DNA of 64,000 nucleotides from Clostridia bacterium (GCA_017407755.1 JAFQVY010000020.1:1-64000); one strand, 5' to 3'; counted from the stretch's first letter, positions 1 to 8,392 are shown. Translations and numbers: made by a program. The notes: generated by a model not told the origin, from the sequence alone.

Positions 1-1093
1 CGATTATCCCGGTACTGAGATGACTTTCGTAAGAGAGAACCAGTACGGTCAGGATATCTACAAGATTGACGTTCCTGCAGATATTGACAACATCAAGTTC
101 TCTGACGGTACAGCAGAAAACAACCGTACAGACAACATCGGTAACGAGCTTCTCGGTGACAACGTAGGTTTCTACCTCCTCGATAAGGGAGATAAGTATT
201 GGCCCTATGAGACATACGAGTATGCCGAGGATACAGAAGAGGAATCTTCTGCAGCTGATACAGAGGCTACAACAGTTACCGAAGAGGCTACAACAGTAGC
301 ACAGGAAACTGAGACTACAACAGCAGCTCAGGAGACAGAGACTACTACTGCTCCCGAGGAGACAACAACAGTAGCTCAGGAGACAGAGACTACTACTGCT
401 CCCGAGGAGACAACAACAGTAGCTCAGGAGACTGAGACTACAACTGCTCCCGAGGAAACAACAACAGCTCCTCAGGAAACAGAGCCCGAAGCTATCAAGG
501 TTTATTGCATTAACTCTGCTAAGTGGGATGCAGTATGTGCATACTACTGGGGCGGTGCTTCCGTTACATGGCCCGGTAATGCAATGACAAAGACAGGCGA
601 AACTGTTAACGGCTTCGATGTTTACGAGTACACATTCGAAGTAGCACCCCAGAACATTATCTTCAACAATAACAACAAGGGTGCCCAGACTGCTGACCTT
701 ACTTTCCAGGCAGGTCAGTACTTCGACGTTAAGGGCGGCAAGTGGTACAAGTCTCTTGACGATGTTCCCGCGGTTTCTGCATCTTCTACAGACAGATACC
801 TTGTAGGTTCCTTTAACGGTTGGAGCACAACAGCTAACGAATTCTTATCTGCTGACGGCACAATCGGTCGTGTAGAGATGGAGCTTTCTGCTAACACTAC
901 ATACGAGTTCAAGATTGTTCGTGAGGGTACATGGACAAGCTGTAAAGAAACACTTTCTATTACAGACAGTGCTACAGGTCTTACATTCAGCTCCAGTGTA
1001 GCAGGTAATACTAAGCTTACAACAAAGAACGCAGGTACATATGTATTTGAGTTTGATCTTTCAGCATCACAGCTTACTGTTACTTATCCCTGA
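1..1093 (+). CDS. Starch-binding surface protein, C-terminal part (5' end outside window)
   Basis: The frame is open from base 2, so this is the C-terminal end of a longer protein; an internal ATG at 20 is not the true start. The first ~75 residues resemble the end of a CBM26-type starch-binding module: a PGTEM motif, an N-x-YGQ-x-x-Y stretch and an 'FSDGT' strand, matching the CBM of the amylase at 9327. A Thr/Glu linker of about 90 residues follows, with 16-residue repeats (TTTVAQETETTTAPEE). Next come a second CBM26-like module with aromatic residues (CAYYWGG, TWPGNAM) and a C-terminal beta-sandwich starting 'DRYLVGSFNGW', like the X25/SusE-type starch-binding modules of amylases. The missing N-terminus could be a GH13 catalytic domain or more binding modules. 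No dockerin or anchor is visible at the C-terminus. Secretion is inferred. Confidence 0.75.
   Translation, partial: DYPGTEMTFVRENQYGQDIYKIDVPADIDNIKFSDGTAENNRTDNIGNELLGDNVGFYLLDKGDKYWPYETYEYAEDTEEESSAADTEATTVTEEATTVAQETETTTAAQETETTTAPEETTTVAQETETTTAPEETTTVAQETETTTAPEETTTAPQETEPEAIKVYCINSAKWDAVCAYYWGGASVTWPGNAMTKTGETVNGFDVYEYTFEVAPQNIIFNNNNKGAQTADLTFQAGQYFDVKGGKWYKSLDDVPAVSASSTDRYLVGSFNGWSTTANEFLSADGTIGRVEMELSANTTYEFKIVREGTWTSCKETLSITDSATGLTFSSSVAGNTKLTTKNAGTYVFEFDLSASQLTVTYP
290..480 (+). repeat. Thr/Glu linker tandem repeats
   Basis: The linker is encoded by near-identical 48-bp units (two consecutive copies at about 358-405 and 406-453) with partial, more diverged copies on each side. They encode TTTVAQETETTTAPEE. 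This is an intragenic repeat likely to vary in copy number by slippage or recombination. Confidence 0.8.
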
Positions 1094-1107
1094 TTAAATT
1101 AATTAAA

Positions 1108-1138
1108 GAGGCTGGCCTTCGGGTCAGCTTCTTTTTTT
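1108..1138 (+). terminator. Rho-independent terminator
   Basis: GAGGCTGGCC and GGTCAGCTTC form a ten-pair stem with two G-U pairs and a TTCG loop, followed by seven T. It lies 15 bases after the stop of the starch-binding gene. Confidence 0.9.
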
Positions 1139-1139
1139 A

Positions 1140-1167
1140 TTGCTCTTTTCATATTTCGTGGTATAAT
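1140..1167 (+). promoter_or_regulatory. Sigma-A-type promoter for the cyclase-phosphatase-queH operon
   Basis: TTGCTC at 1140-1145 and a perfect TATAAT at 1162-1167 are separated by 16 bases. Transcription would start near 1174, leaving a leader of about 15 bases. Confidence 0.65.
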
Positions 1168-1189
1168 AGCTTTATAAGGAGTGAACATT

Positions 1190-1780
1190 ATGCTTTTATA
1201 TGACATTTCTACAGATGTTTTAACTGCGAAGGTTTATGACGGAGACCCAACTCCCAACCTTGAGTACATAAAAAGCTGTGATAATGGGGATGACTATAAT
1301 CTGTCGGTGCTTAAAACGTGTATGCACACAGGCACTCATATTGATTCGCCATACCACTTTGATAGTGACGGCAAAAAAATAGAAGATATGAAGCTCTCGG
1401 TTTTCTACGGAAAATGCACAGTTGTTACCATTAAGGGTATTCTTACAGGCGAGGATATGGAAAGACTTCTGCCTTACTGCAAGCGTCGTCTTATTCTTCA
1501 CGGCGACGGCGAAGCCTGTCTTTCTTATAGTGCGGCAGTTGTTCTTGCAGACAGTGATATCTGTTTAATCGGTACCGACGGGATTTCGGTTTCAACAGGC
1601 TTTGACGAATATCGTACCCATTTGGAGCTGGCAAGGGCAAACGTTGCGGTGCTTGAAGGCCTTGACCTTACAGGAATTAGAGACGGCGAATATACCCTAT
1701 GTGCCTTTCCTGTTAAAGTAAGCGGTGCCGAAGCTTCCCCTTGTCGTGCAGTTCTAATGGAGCAGGAAAAAGGAATTTGA
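1190..1780 (+). CDS. Cyclase family protein (kynurenine formamidase-like metal hydrolase)
   Basis: A protein of 196 residues from the ATG at 1190. AAGGAG at 1176-1181 lies 8 bases upstream, which favours this start over the in-frame GTG at 1181. It has the signature of the cyclase/arylformamidase family, H-x-G-T-H-x-D-x-P-x-H (HTGTHIDSPYHF, about residues 47-58), whose His and Asp residues bind divalent metal. Members hydrolyse amides or cyclic imides such as N-formylkynurenine. No tryptophan-degradation gene is nearby, so the substrate is unknown. It is the first gene of a tight three-gene operon with a HAD phosphatase and queH, whose functions do not point to one pathway. Confidence 0.8.
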   Translation: MLLYDISTDVLTAKVYDGDPTPNLEYIKSCDNGDDYNLSVLKTCMHTGTHIDSPYHFDSDGKKIEDMKLSVFYGKCTVVTIKGILTGEDMERLLPYCKRRLILHGDGEACLSYSAAVVLADSDICLIGTDGISVSTGFDEYRTHLELARANVAVLEGLDLTGIRDGEYTLCAFPVKVSGAEASPCRAVLMEQEKGI

Positions 1781-1783
1781 TTG

Positions 1784-2431
1784 ATGAAAAAACTTGTTGT
1801 GTTTGACCTTGACGGTACCTTGGTTGACTCTATTTGTGACCTTGGTAATGCTGTTAATTTTGCTTTAAAAGAATATAATTTGCCTTTGCACCCTATAAGC
1901 GACTACTACGGCTTTGTAGGTAACGGTATGGAAGATTTGGTTCGCAAAAGCTTAGGGGATAAAGGCGGCGACGATATTCTTTACAGTAAAGTACGTAAGG
2001 TCTTTGATAAGTACTATAATGTGCACTCTAATGACAATACGGTTCCCTATGATGGCGTTTCCGAGGTTTTGAAGTCCCTTTCAGAGAAAAATATAAAAAC
2101 CGCCGTGTTTACCAACAAAGCCCATCAGTTTGTTGGCGAAATACTAAACAAATGCTTTCCTGAACATAGTTTTACTTTGTACTATGGTCAAAGACAAGGT
2201 CTAAAGCGTAAGCCTGACCCTCAGGGTCTTGAATTGATGCTCGATGAGCTTAATATAAAAAAGGAAGATTGCCTTTATATAGGCGACAGCGAGGTAGACG
2301 TAAAAACTGCTCTTAATGCAAATGTTGAGCTTGTGGCGGTTACTTGGGGATACCGCAGTGTCAGCACACTTAAAAATGCAGGTGCAGAAATATTAGTTAA
2401 TACCCCGAAAGAGATTTTAAACTATGTCTGA
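1784..2431 (+). CDS. gph: HAD-superfamily phosphatase, phosphoglycolate phosphatase-like
   Basis: 215 residues from the ATG at 1784; a TTG just upstream at 1781 is less likely. HAD motif I is FDLDGTLVDS (about residues 6-15, with nucleophile Asp and acid/base Asp). An alpha-helical cap follows (about 20-85), then motif II in 'AVFTNK', a Lys in 'KRKPDP' (motif III), and motif IV 'YIGDSEVDV'. This order fits the Gph/PGP clade, which removes phosphate from 2-phosphoglycolate or other small phosphoesters; specificity cannot be set from sequence alone. It begins 3 bases after the cyclase stop and overlaps queH by 8 bases, so the three genes are probably co-translated. Confidence 0.85.
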   Translation: MKKLVVFDLDGTLVDSICDLGNAVNFALKEYNLPLHPISDYYGFVGNGMEDLVRKSLGDKGGDDILYSKVRKVFDKYYNVHSNDNTVPYDGVSEVLKSLSEKNIKTAVFTNKAHQFVGEILNKCFPEHSFTLYYGQRQGLKRKPDPQGLELMLDELNIKKEDCLYIGDSEVDVKTALNANVELVAVTWGYRSVSTLKNAGAEILVNTPKEILNYV

Positions 2432-3047
2432 TATTAAAAGAAATTATCAAAAAGAGCTTGACACTTTAATCAGCAAAAATGAAAAAGAAAGCAAAGTTCC
2501 AACGCTTTTTCTACACGCTTGTTGTGCTCCTTGTTCAAGCTATGCTTTGGAATATTTAAGTCGTTTTTTTAAGATTACGGTTGTGTTTTATAACCCTAAT
2601 ATTACTGAAAAAACCGAGTACGATTACCGCCTTTCGGAAGAAAAACGGCTCATAAGTCAAATGCCCTTTAAAAATCCCGTTAAGCTTATTGAAGGCGAAT
2701 ATGACCCGCAAAAGTTTTTTGACCTTGCAAAAGGTCTTGAAACTGCCCCTGAGCGTGGCTCACGCTGTCTTAGGTGTTACGAAGAAAGGCTCTTATACAC
2801 TGCGAAAATTGCCAAAGAGCATGGTGCAGACTTTTTTGCCACAACCCTTACGCTCAGCCCCCTTAAAAATGCCGATGCAATTAACAAGATAGGTGAGAGT
2901 ATTTCAAAAGAAATTGACACTCCGTATCTTTGTACCGACTTTAAGAAAAAGGGCGGATATCTACGCTCCATTGAGCTTTCAAAAGAATACAATTTATACC
3001 GCCAAAACTTTTGCGGTTGCATATTTTCAAAAAAGACTTCGCTATAA
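2424..3047 (+). CDS. queH: Epoxyqueuosine reductase QueH
   Basis: 207 residues. QueH reduces epoxyqueuosine to queuosine in tRNA, the last step of queuosine formation, and replaces QueG in many anaerobes. The protein shows the family (formerly DUF208) cysteine pattern: a CC pair plus C in 'HACCAPCSS' near residues 32-38, 'SRCLRCYEE' in the middle and 'NFCGC' near the C-terminus; these ligate iron-sulphur and metal. 'FYNPNI' and 'TTLTLSPLKN' are also typical. It starts inside the end of the phosphatase gene with an 8-base overlap. No other queuosine genes are in the window, which fits salvage or dispersed genes. Confidence 0.92.
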   Translation: MSDIKRNYQKELDTLISKNEKESKVPTLFLHACCAPCSSYALEYLSRFFKITVVFYNPNITEKTEYDYRLSEEKRLISQMPFKNPVKLIEGEYDPQKFFDLAKGLETAPERGSRCLRCYEERLLYTAKIAKEHGADFFATTLTLSPLKNADAINKIGESISKEIDTPYLCTDFKKKGGYLRSIELSKEYNLYRQNFCGCIFSKKTSL

Positions 3048-3062
3048 AAGCGAAGTTTTTTT
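3036..3062 (+). terminator. Terminator overlapping the queH stop
   Basis: ACTTCGCT and AGCGAAGT pair around a five-base loop that contains the queH stop codon, followed by a run of T. It separates the queH operon from padR. Confidence 0.85.
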
Positions 3063-3072
3063 ATTATACCTC

Positions 3073-3108
3073 TTGACATATAATACTATGTGAAGTATAG
3101 TATTATAT
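3073..3108 (+). promoter_or_regulatory. padR promoter with overlapping 12-bp palindromic operator
   Basis: TTGACA (3073-3078), 17 bases, then TATAGT (3096-3101). A perfect inverted repeat, ATATAATACTAT (3078-3089) and ATAGTATTATAT (3097-3108) with a 7-base centre, covers the whole spacer and the -10 box. A repressor bound here would exclude RNA polymerase. The position, symmetry and following padR gene support autoregulation. Confidence 0.85.
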
Positions 3109-3124
3109 GTAAGGAGGTGTTACT

Positions 3125-3451
3125 GTGGATGTACAAATTAAAAGAGGTCTGTTAGAGGTTTGTGTACTTGCCGCTTTAAAAAGCGGCGATTCTTACGGCT
3201 ATCAGATTATCAAGGATATTGAGCCGTACATTTCTATTTCAGAATCCACCCTTTATCCCATATTGAGACGCCTTGAAGAAGCAAACCACCTTACGGTTTA
3301 CTCTGTGGCACATAACGGAAGGCTCAGGAAATACTATAAAATTACAGATGCAGGGCGGTTTAGGTTAAAGTCGTTTTCATCAGAGTGGAATGAAATAATG
3401 AACATCTACAGATTTATAACAGGGGAGGTAGAAGAAATTGACCAAAAATGA
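3125..3451 (+). CDS. PadR-family transcriptional regulator
   Basis: 108 residues from a GTG at 3125, 5 bases after a strong AAGGAGGTG. It is a small PadR (subfamily 1) repressor: 'RGLLEVCVLAALKSGDSYGYQI' begins the winged helix, 'SESTLYPILRRLEE' is the recognition helix, 'GRLRKYYKIT' is the wing, and a C-terminal dimerisation helix follows. It likely binds the palindrome just upstream and represses this operon until an envelope or drug signal is present. Its end overlaps the next gene by 14 bases. PadR followed by a HAAS protein and a DUF4097 protein is a recurrent Firmicutes set. Confidence 0.93.
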   Translation: MDVQIKRGLLEVCVLAALKSGDSYGYQIIKDIEPYISISESTLYPILRRLEEANHLTVYSVAHNGRLRKYYKITDAGRFRLKSFSSEWNEIMNIYRFITGEVEEIDQK

Positions 3452-4010
3452 ATTTACACGTGAGCTTAAGCAAAAAATTAACCATCTTCCAAAAAGCGAA
3501 AGACGGGAAATTTTAAGATATTACTACGAGATGATTTCTGAGCGTATGGAGGATGGAATGACTGAAGCCGAGGCAATTGAGGCTTTAGGCAATCTTGACG
3601 AGCTTTTGTCTGAATATGCTCCCGCAAAGAAAGAGCCCAAAAAAGGTGTACGCCTCAGAGGCTGGCACATAGTAATGCTGATTATAGGTTCACCTTTGTG
3701 GATTTCACTTGTAGTTGCACTGCTTTGTATTTTGCTTTCTTTCTACATAGTTATCTGGGCGTTGGTTGTTTGTTTTTATGCAGTGTTTGCGGCGTTGGCG
3801 GTTTGCGGTTTTGCATTGACAATGGCAAGCTTTTTTGTATTGTTTGAAGGCGGTGTACCGTATTTCTTAGTTGTTTTCGGTGCAGGTGCTTTCCTTTCCG
3901 GTCTTGCCATTATGTGGCTTATAGTATGTAACTTTTTTGCAAAGGGTATGGCTAAGGTTACGGCGAAGACAGCCAAAGGAATTTTTAAGTTCTTTTTTAA
4001 AAGAAAGTAA
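3438..4010 (+). CDS. HAAS/DUF1700 domain membrane protein
   Basis: 190 residues from a TTG at 3438, chosen because GGGGAGG lies 9 bases upstream and the next ATG would remove the conserved N-terminus. Residues 1-65 are the HAAS helical domain: 'LKQKINHLPKSERREILRYY' and 'GMTEAEAIEALGN'. Three or four hydrophobic segments follow (about 78-180), and a Lys-rich tail ends the protein. HAAS proteins are partners of PadR regulators and of beta-repeat DUF4097 proteins in predicted membrane-stress or lipid-sensing modules. Biochemical function is unknown. It overlaps padR and is followed after 12 bases by the DUF4097 gene. Confidence 0.85.
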   Translation: MTKNEFTRELKQKINHLPKSERREILRYYYEMISERMEDGMTEAEAIEALGNLDELLSEYAPAKKEPKKGVRLRGWHIVMLIIGSPLWISLVVALLCILLSFYIVIWALVVCFYAVFAALAVCGFALTMASFFVLFEGGVPYFLVVFGAGAFLSGLAIMWLIVCNFFAKGMAKVTAKTAKGIFKFFFKRK

Positions 4011-4022
4011 GGAGGGTGTGTT

Positions 4023-5054
4023 ATGAGAAAATCAGTTAAAATACCGTTGTTTATTGCCTCAGGTTTGGTTGGTTTTGGAATTTTGTGTATGTGTTTATCT
4101 TTAGCTTTCGGAGGTACAGAGATGTTCTTTAAGAATAACGTAAAAACTGACGTAAAGATTATGTCGGCTACCTTTGACGAAGTAAATATTATTAACGTCA
4201 AGGATGTTTCAAATGACGTTAAAATCATTAAATCTGAGGATAATCAGGTTAAAGTTACCTACGGAGTAAGCGACAAATTCTCTTACTACCTTAAGCAGAT
4301 AGACGACACACTTTATGTTGAGTATGACGACTTCAGACATTGGTACGACTACATAGTTGTTTTTGGCAAGTTAAGTGAGCCGGATTTGATTATCGAGGTT
4401 CCCGAAAAAACTTTAAATGAGCTTAACGTTAAGTGTACAAGCGGTGACATTGAAGCTAAAAGTGTAAACTCGCTTTTGACAAACCTTAAAACTCACAGCG
4501 GTTTTATCGAGGTTGGCGGCAATGTGGGCGATTTAACCGCAACTTCTACCAGCGGCGGTGTTAAGCTTAATTCTGATACTGAGGCAGAGTGTGCAGTTGT
4601 AAGCGCTACAAGCGGTAAGCTTACATTAAGCGGTAACGTAAAGGGAGATGTAATTGCCGACAACACAAGCGGCAGCATTGATGTTAATGAGCTTACATGT
4701 ATTAATGCCGATATAAAGAATACAAGCGGTAAGATTAAGGTAGAAAGCCTAAGAGCCGAAACTCTTAAAGTCGATAATATAAGCGGAGGAATTCGCTTAA
4801 CAGACACAGTTTGCACAGGCGATATGACCTTAGAGGCAACAAGCGGCAGTATAAATCTTGAATCCGTTGACGCTGAAAATTACGATTTGCACACAACAAG
4901 CGGAAGCATCAAAGCTCAGATTCTTTCACCTAAGCTTTATAACGTAAAAGCTACCAGCGGTTCCGAAAAAACACCTGAATTTGATGAAGGTGCAGAGGGT
5001 GTTTTAAATGCAAAAACCACCAGCGGTAATATTAAAATTGAATTAGCAGACTAA
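4023..5054 (+). CDS. DUF4097 beta-strand repeat (toastrack-like) membrane-anchored protein
   Basis: 343 residues, with AAGGAGGG upstream. One N-terminal membrane segment (about residues 8-30) is followed by an extracytoplasmic region. From about residue 140 it repeats a short unit centred on T-S-G (TSGDI, HSGFI, TSGGV, TSGKL, TSGSI, TSGKI, TSGSI, TSGNI), roughly every 18-25 residues. This is the parallel beta-strand pattern of DUF4097. Such proteins are thought to be the sensing or scaffolding component of PadR-HAAS modules. It is the last gene of the operon and ends at a bidirectional terminator. Confidence 0.85.
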   Translation: MRKSVKIPLFIASGLVGFGILCMCLSLAFGGTEMFFKNNVKTDVKIMSATFDEVNIINVKDVSNDVKIIKSEDNQVKVTYGVSDKFSYYLKQIDDTLYVEYDDFRHWYDYIVVFGKLSEPDLIIEVPEKTLNELNVKCTSGDIEAKSVNSLLTNLKTHSGFIEVGGNVGDLTATSTSGGVKLNSDTEAECAVVSATSGKLTLSGNVKGDVIADNTSGSIDVNELTCINADIKNTSGKIKVESLRAETLKVDNISGGIRLTDTVCTGDMTLEATSGSINLESVDAENYDLHTTSGSIKAQILSPKLYNVKATSGSEKTPEFDEGAEGVLNAKTTSGNIKIELAD

Positions 5055-5057
5055 AAG

Positions 5058-5091
5058 AAAACAGTCGCCGAGGTTTCTCAGCGACTGTTTT
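5058..5091. terminator. Bidirectional terminator between convergent genes
   Basis: ACAGTCGC (5061-5068) pairs with GCGACTGT (5081-5088), with an inner GAG/CTC pair set and a four-base loop. T runs follow on the plus strand and A runs precede it, so it can stop both the DUF4097 operon and the minus-strand Cof operon. The minus-strand stop codon (5078-5080) is inside the hairpin. Confidence 0.85.
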
Positions 5092-5887
5092 TAATAATAT
5101 ACTTCGCGACTCCGTCATTTTCGTTAGAGTCAGTAAAATCTGTGGCGAATGGAATAAGCTCAGGCTTTGCATTTGCTACAGCTACGGCTTTGTCAGCTAT
5201 TTTAAAAAGCTCGATATCGTTAATCTCATCGCCGAAAACTACAAGCTCATCACATTTAAGCATTTCTTTAAGCTTTAAAGCAGCAACGGCTTTTGTGGTG
5301 TTTTTCGGCATAATCTCAAGCCAGTAATATTCTGAATAGTAGTCTTTCTGATAAAGGCAACAGAATTTATCCTTGTATTTTTCGTATAGGGGCAAAAGCT
5401 TTTCTTTGTCGTCAATGCAGGTGATGTAAAACTTTTCGCCCTTAAGCAAATCATTAAAGCTTTTTACAGGGTTAATTCGCTTGTCGCCTTTTCGGCTTTC
5501 AAGGTAAAGCTTCTGTCCCTGTGAGCTTTTGCCTTCTACAAAGGAAAGCTTTTCAGCTTTATCGACAAACGAGTAAACCACAGGAAAAACCCTTTGCTTT
5601 TCAATGTCATTAAAAAGCTCATTAATACTTTCCTTGAAGTAATTGGAATAAAGAATTTCACCGCTTAAGTTATCCATAATAAAAGCACCGTTATAAACAA
5701 TAACAGGCAGTCGGTTTTTTATGGCTGAGGTTACTTTCTGTGTTGTGTTAAGGGAGCGGGCAGTGGCAAATGAAAAGGGGATGTTCTGCTCACTTAAGCT
5801 GTTTATTACTTCAGCGGTAAAGTCGGAGACAGTTTCGTCGTTTCTTAAAAGTGTACCGTCTAAATCCGAAAGAAAGAGGGTTTTCAT
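5078..5887 (-). CDS. Cof-type HAD phosphatase
   Basis: 269 residues. HAD motif I is 'LSDLDGTLL' (residues 6-14) and the C-terminal metal motif is 'VVFGDEINDIELF'. The alpha/beta cap between them has the type IIB layout of Cof/YidA-like phosphatases, which act on sugar phosphates, FMN or other small phosphoesters; the substrate cannot be predicted. It is the second gene of a minus-strand operon: its ATG overlaps the tmcAL stop by 4 bases, so translation is likely coupled. A link to tRNA acetylation is not evident. Confidence 0.88.
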   Translation of the reverse strand: MKTLFLSDLDGTLLRNDETVSDFTAEVINSLSEQNIPFSFATARSLNTTQKVTSAIKNRLPVIVYNGAFIMDNLSGEILYSNYFKESINELFNDIEKQRVFPVVYSFVDKAEKLSFVEGKSSQGQKLYLESRKGDKRINPVKSFNDLLKGEKFYITCIDDKEKLLPLYEKYKDKFCCLYQKDYYSEYYWLEIMPKNTTKAVAALKLKEMLKCDELVVFGDEINDIELFKIADKAVAVANAKPELIPFATDFTDSNENDGVAKYIIKNSR

Positions 5888-7038
5888 TTTACAATAGCCT
5901 CCGTAAAATCTTTGCCGCTATGGGTGATTTTATTCTCAAAAATCGTTCTTATGTCGGTGGCGTTGATATCGCAAAGAAGCATTTTCTGTGCATTGGTGTC
6001 AAGGATTTTAAGTGCAGAGGCTACGCTTGTAACAACAGGCAAAGGGGATTTTTTAGCAATCTGTGAAAGTGCCTCTTTGCCTATGTCGTTCATTCCTAAA
6101 ATTCTTAAGTAGGGCAGAGGCGAATTTTGTAACTCCTTGGTAATTCCCAAAAGTGCCGAGGCGATTATTCGCCTTAACCTTGCCAAGGTGTAGCGTTTGG
6201 TTTTTATCTGAAATAATAATTCTTCTAAAGAATTACTGCTTCTGCTGGCACTGTAAATTCTGTTTTCAAGTCCCTCGCTTACATCAGCAAGCTCTGAAAT
6301 TTCTTCTATACTCATAGTTTTAAGCTTTAAAAGAATTGCCCGCTCGCCAAACTCAAGCTTTGCGGGGTTTGAGTAATCGCAACAGGGTGCAAGTTTTGAG
6401 ACATCTCTGCCTGAAAAAATCATTTCTCTAATAAGCGATGCGCTGGCAAAATTGCCCTTTGCTTCACTGCTGTCATGTTCTACCGCTTTTCGCTTGATTG
6501 TACCTGCATTTATGCCGAACTTTTCAAGCTCTTTTATATATTCCACCGCCAGAATATTGTTTGGCGATGCTAATATGTCTGAAGTTTCCTTTGAAAAAAC
6601 TTCTTTTACCGCACTTTCTAATGCAAGGGGATAGTATTCGCCTTGGCCCATTTTTTGCTGAAGTATGGCTTTAACATCAGAGTTTTCTGTAGCACAGGCG
6701 GCTTTTCTTAAAAGCTCAATGTCTCCCGATTCACTTCCAAAGTAAAGGGAGCCAACTATTCCCGTGGCGTTTAAAATTTCAACTGCACCTTTTGCAAAAC
6801 GCTGAGCGCTTGCCACAGCAAAAGGGGTAGGAAGCTCAATCACAAGGTCGGCACCGTTTTGGATAGCACAACGGGTTCTTGCAAATTTATCTATAATTGC
6901 AACGTCACCCCTTTGGGTAAAGCTTCCGCTCATAACACAAATTATTGTGTCAAAGCCTTGCTTTCTTATTTCGCTGAGCAGATATTTATGTCCGTTATGA
7001 AAGGGGTTGAATTCGCAAATTACTCCACAAGTCTTCAA
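5884..7038 (-). CDS. tmcAL: tRNA(Met) cytidine acetate ligase TmcAL
   Basis: 384 residues, the usual length. TmcAL makes N4-acetylcytidine at the wobble base of elongator tRNA-Met using acetate and ATP. The N-terminus 'GVICEFNPFHNGHKYLL' holds the HxGH nucleotidyltransferase motif. 'VMSGSFTQRGDVAI' and 'GADLVIELP' are typical of the family (YlbM/DUF795). It is transcribed divergently from ackA with 100 bases between them; both proteins use acetate, which is notable but does not prove a shared control. Confidence 0.93.
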   Translation of the reverse strand: MKTCGVICEFNPFHNGHKYLLSEIRKQGFDTIICVMSGSFTQRGDVAIIDKFARTRCAIQNGADLVIELPTPFAVASAQRFAKGAVEILNATGIVGSLYFGSESGDIELLRKAACATENSDVKAILQQKMGQGEYYPLALESAVKEVFSKETSDILASPNNILAVEYIKELEKFGINAGTIKRKAVEHDSSEAKGNFASASLIREMIFSGRDVSKLAPCCDYSNPAKLEFGERAILLKLKTMSIEEISELADVSEGLENRIYSASRSSNSLEELLFQIKTKRYTLARLRRIIASALLGITKELQNSPLPYLRILGMNDIGKEALSQIAKKSPLPVVTSVASALKILDTNAQKMLLCDINATDIRTIFENKITHSGKDFTEAIVK

Positions 7039-7066
7039 AATTCCTCACTCCTTCTGAAAAAAAGGC

Positions 7067-7095
7067 TTGAAACTTTTCGTTTACTGTACTATTAT
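7067..7095 (+). promoter_or_regulatory. ackA promoter
   Basis: TTGAAA (7067-7072), 17 bases, TATTAT (7090-7095). The leader to the ATG at 7139 is about 38 bases and includes GGAGGAAG. Confidence 0.6.
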
Positions 7096-7138
7096 ATTAT
7101 ATGTTTAAAAGTATTTCAATTCAATTGGAGGAAGAATA

Positions 7139-8341
7139 ATGAAAATTCTTGTTATTAATGCAGGCAGCTCTTCTCTTAAATATCAGCTTTTTGATATGGA
7201 TAATGAGCAGATGCTCTGTAAAGGTAACTGCGAGCGTATCGGCGGCGAGGGTTCTTTTATCGGTCACAAAACTGCTGACGGCAGAGAAATGACCAAAGAA
7301 GGCTTTATGCCCGACCATACAGCAGCATTCAACTTTGTTAAAGATGCTCTTATGGACGCTGAGTTCGGTGTTATCAATAACCTTGATGAGGTAAGTGCTA
7401 TCGGTCACCGTATAGTTCAGGGCGGTGCTCTTTTCTCTGAGTCTGTTATTGTTGACGAGGAAGTTGTTAAGGGAATAGAGAGCCTTATTCCTCTTGCACC
7501 CTTACATAACAAAGGCCACGTTCAGGCTATCAGAGGCTGTCAGCAGGTTTTCGGCGACAAGGTGCCTGAGGTAGTTGTTTTTGACACAGCTTTTCACTCC
7601 ACAATGCCTGAGAAAGCATTTATTTATCCTGTTCCTTATGAATTTTACGAGAAGTACAAGGTAAGACGCTACGGCTTCCACGGTACTTCCCACAGATATG
7701 TATCCGCTGAGCTTGCAAAAAACATCGGCAAGGATATTAAAGACCTTAAGCTTATTACCTGCCACATCGGCAACGGTTCTTCCATTACAGCTGTTAAAAA
7801 CGGCAAGGTTGTTGACACAACAATGGGTCTTACTCCCCTTGACGGCTTTATGATGGGCTCACGTTCAGGTGCTCTTGACCCCTCTGTTGTAACATTTATT
7901 ATGGAGAAGGAAAACCTTTCTCCCTCTGAAATGAGCGACCTTCTTAACAAAAAGAGCGGTCTCTTGGGCATTTCAGGCGTTTCTACAGATGACAGAGACG
8001 TTACTAAAGCAGAGCAGGAGGGCAACGCCCGTGCGGCTTTAGCTCACGAAATCCTCTACTACCAGATTGCTAAGTATATCGGTTCTTTCTGGGTAGCAAT
8101 GGGCGGCTGTGACGGCATCTGCTTTACAGCAGGTTTAGGTGAAAATCAGCCTGTACTCCGTAAGAAGGTTTGCGAGTATCTTGAGTGCTTAGGCGTTAAG
8201 GTTTGCGACGAGAGAAACAACGCCCGCGGTGCAAACTTCAAGATTTCTTCAGATGACTCATCTGTTCCTGCTTATGTAATTGCAACCAACGAAGAGCTCG
8301 TTATTGCAAGAGACACAAAAGCACTTGTAGAATCTAAATAA
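7139..8341 (+). CDS. ackA: Acetate kinase
   Basis: 400 residues, the standard length. Acetate kinase converts acetyl phosphate and ADP to acetate and ATP, the main energy-yielding step of acetogenic fermentation. It shows both signature regions: 'ILVINAGSSSLKYQLFD' at residues 3-19 and 'RRYGFHGTSHRYV' near 175-190, plus 'TCHIGNGSSI', the loop 'TMGLTPLDGFMMGSRSGALDP' (split by the active site), and 'FTAGLGENQP'. A GGAGGAAG sequence precedes the ATG. Phosphotransacetylase is not adjacent; the gene is monocistronic between its promoter and a strong terminator. Confidence 0.98.
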   Translation: MKILVINAGSSSLKYQLFDMDNEQMLCKGNCERIGGEGSFIGHKTADGREMTKEGFMPDHTAAFNFVKDALMDAEFGVINNLDEVSAIGHRIVQGGALFSESVIVDEEVVKGIESLIPLAPLHNKGHVQAIRGCQQVFGDKVPEVVVFDTAFHSTMPEKAFIYPVPYEFYEKYKVRRYGFHGTSHRYVSAELAKNIGKDIKDLKLITCHIGNGSSITAVKNGKVVDTTMGLTPLDGFMMGSRSGALDPSVVTFIMEKENLSPSEMSDLLNKKSGLLGISGVSTDDRDVTKAEQEGNARAALAHEILYYQIAKYIGSFWVAMGGCDGICFTAGLGENQPVLRKKVCEYLECLGVKVCDERNNARGANFKISSDDSSVPAYVIATNEELVIARDTKALVESK

Positions 8342-8351
8342 TTACATAAAA

Positions 8352-8384
8352 AACCGCTCAAGTTTCAGCTTGGGCGGTTTTTTT
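8352..8384 (+). terminator. ackA terminator
   Basis: AACCGCTCAAG pairs with CTTGGGCGGTT (one G-U) around a six-base loop, followed by seven T. Confidence 0.9.
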
Positions 8385-8392
8385 ATTTAAAA

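Noticed and set aside
3776..4228. 150-residue minus-strand ORF
   Set aside because: It is the antisense of the HAAS and DUF4097 genes, with low-complexity Lys/Thr/Pro composition.
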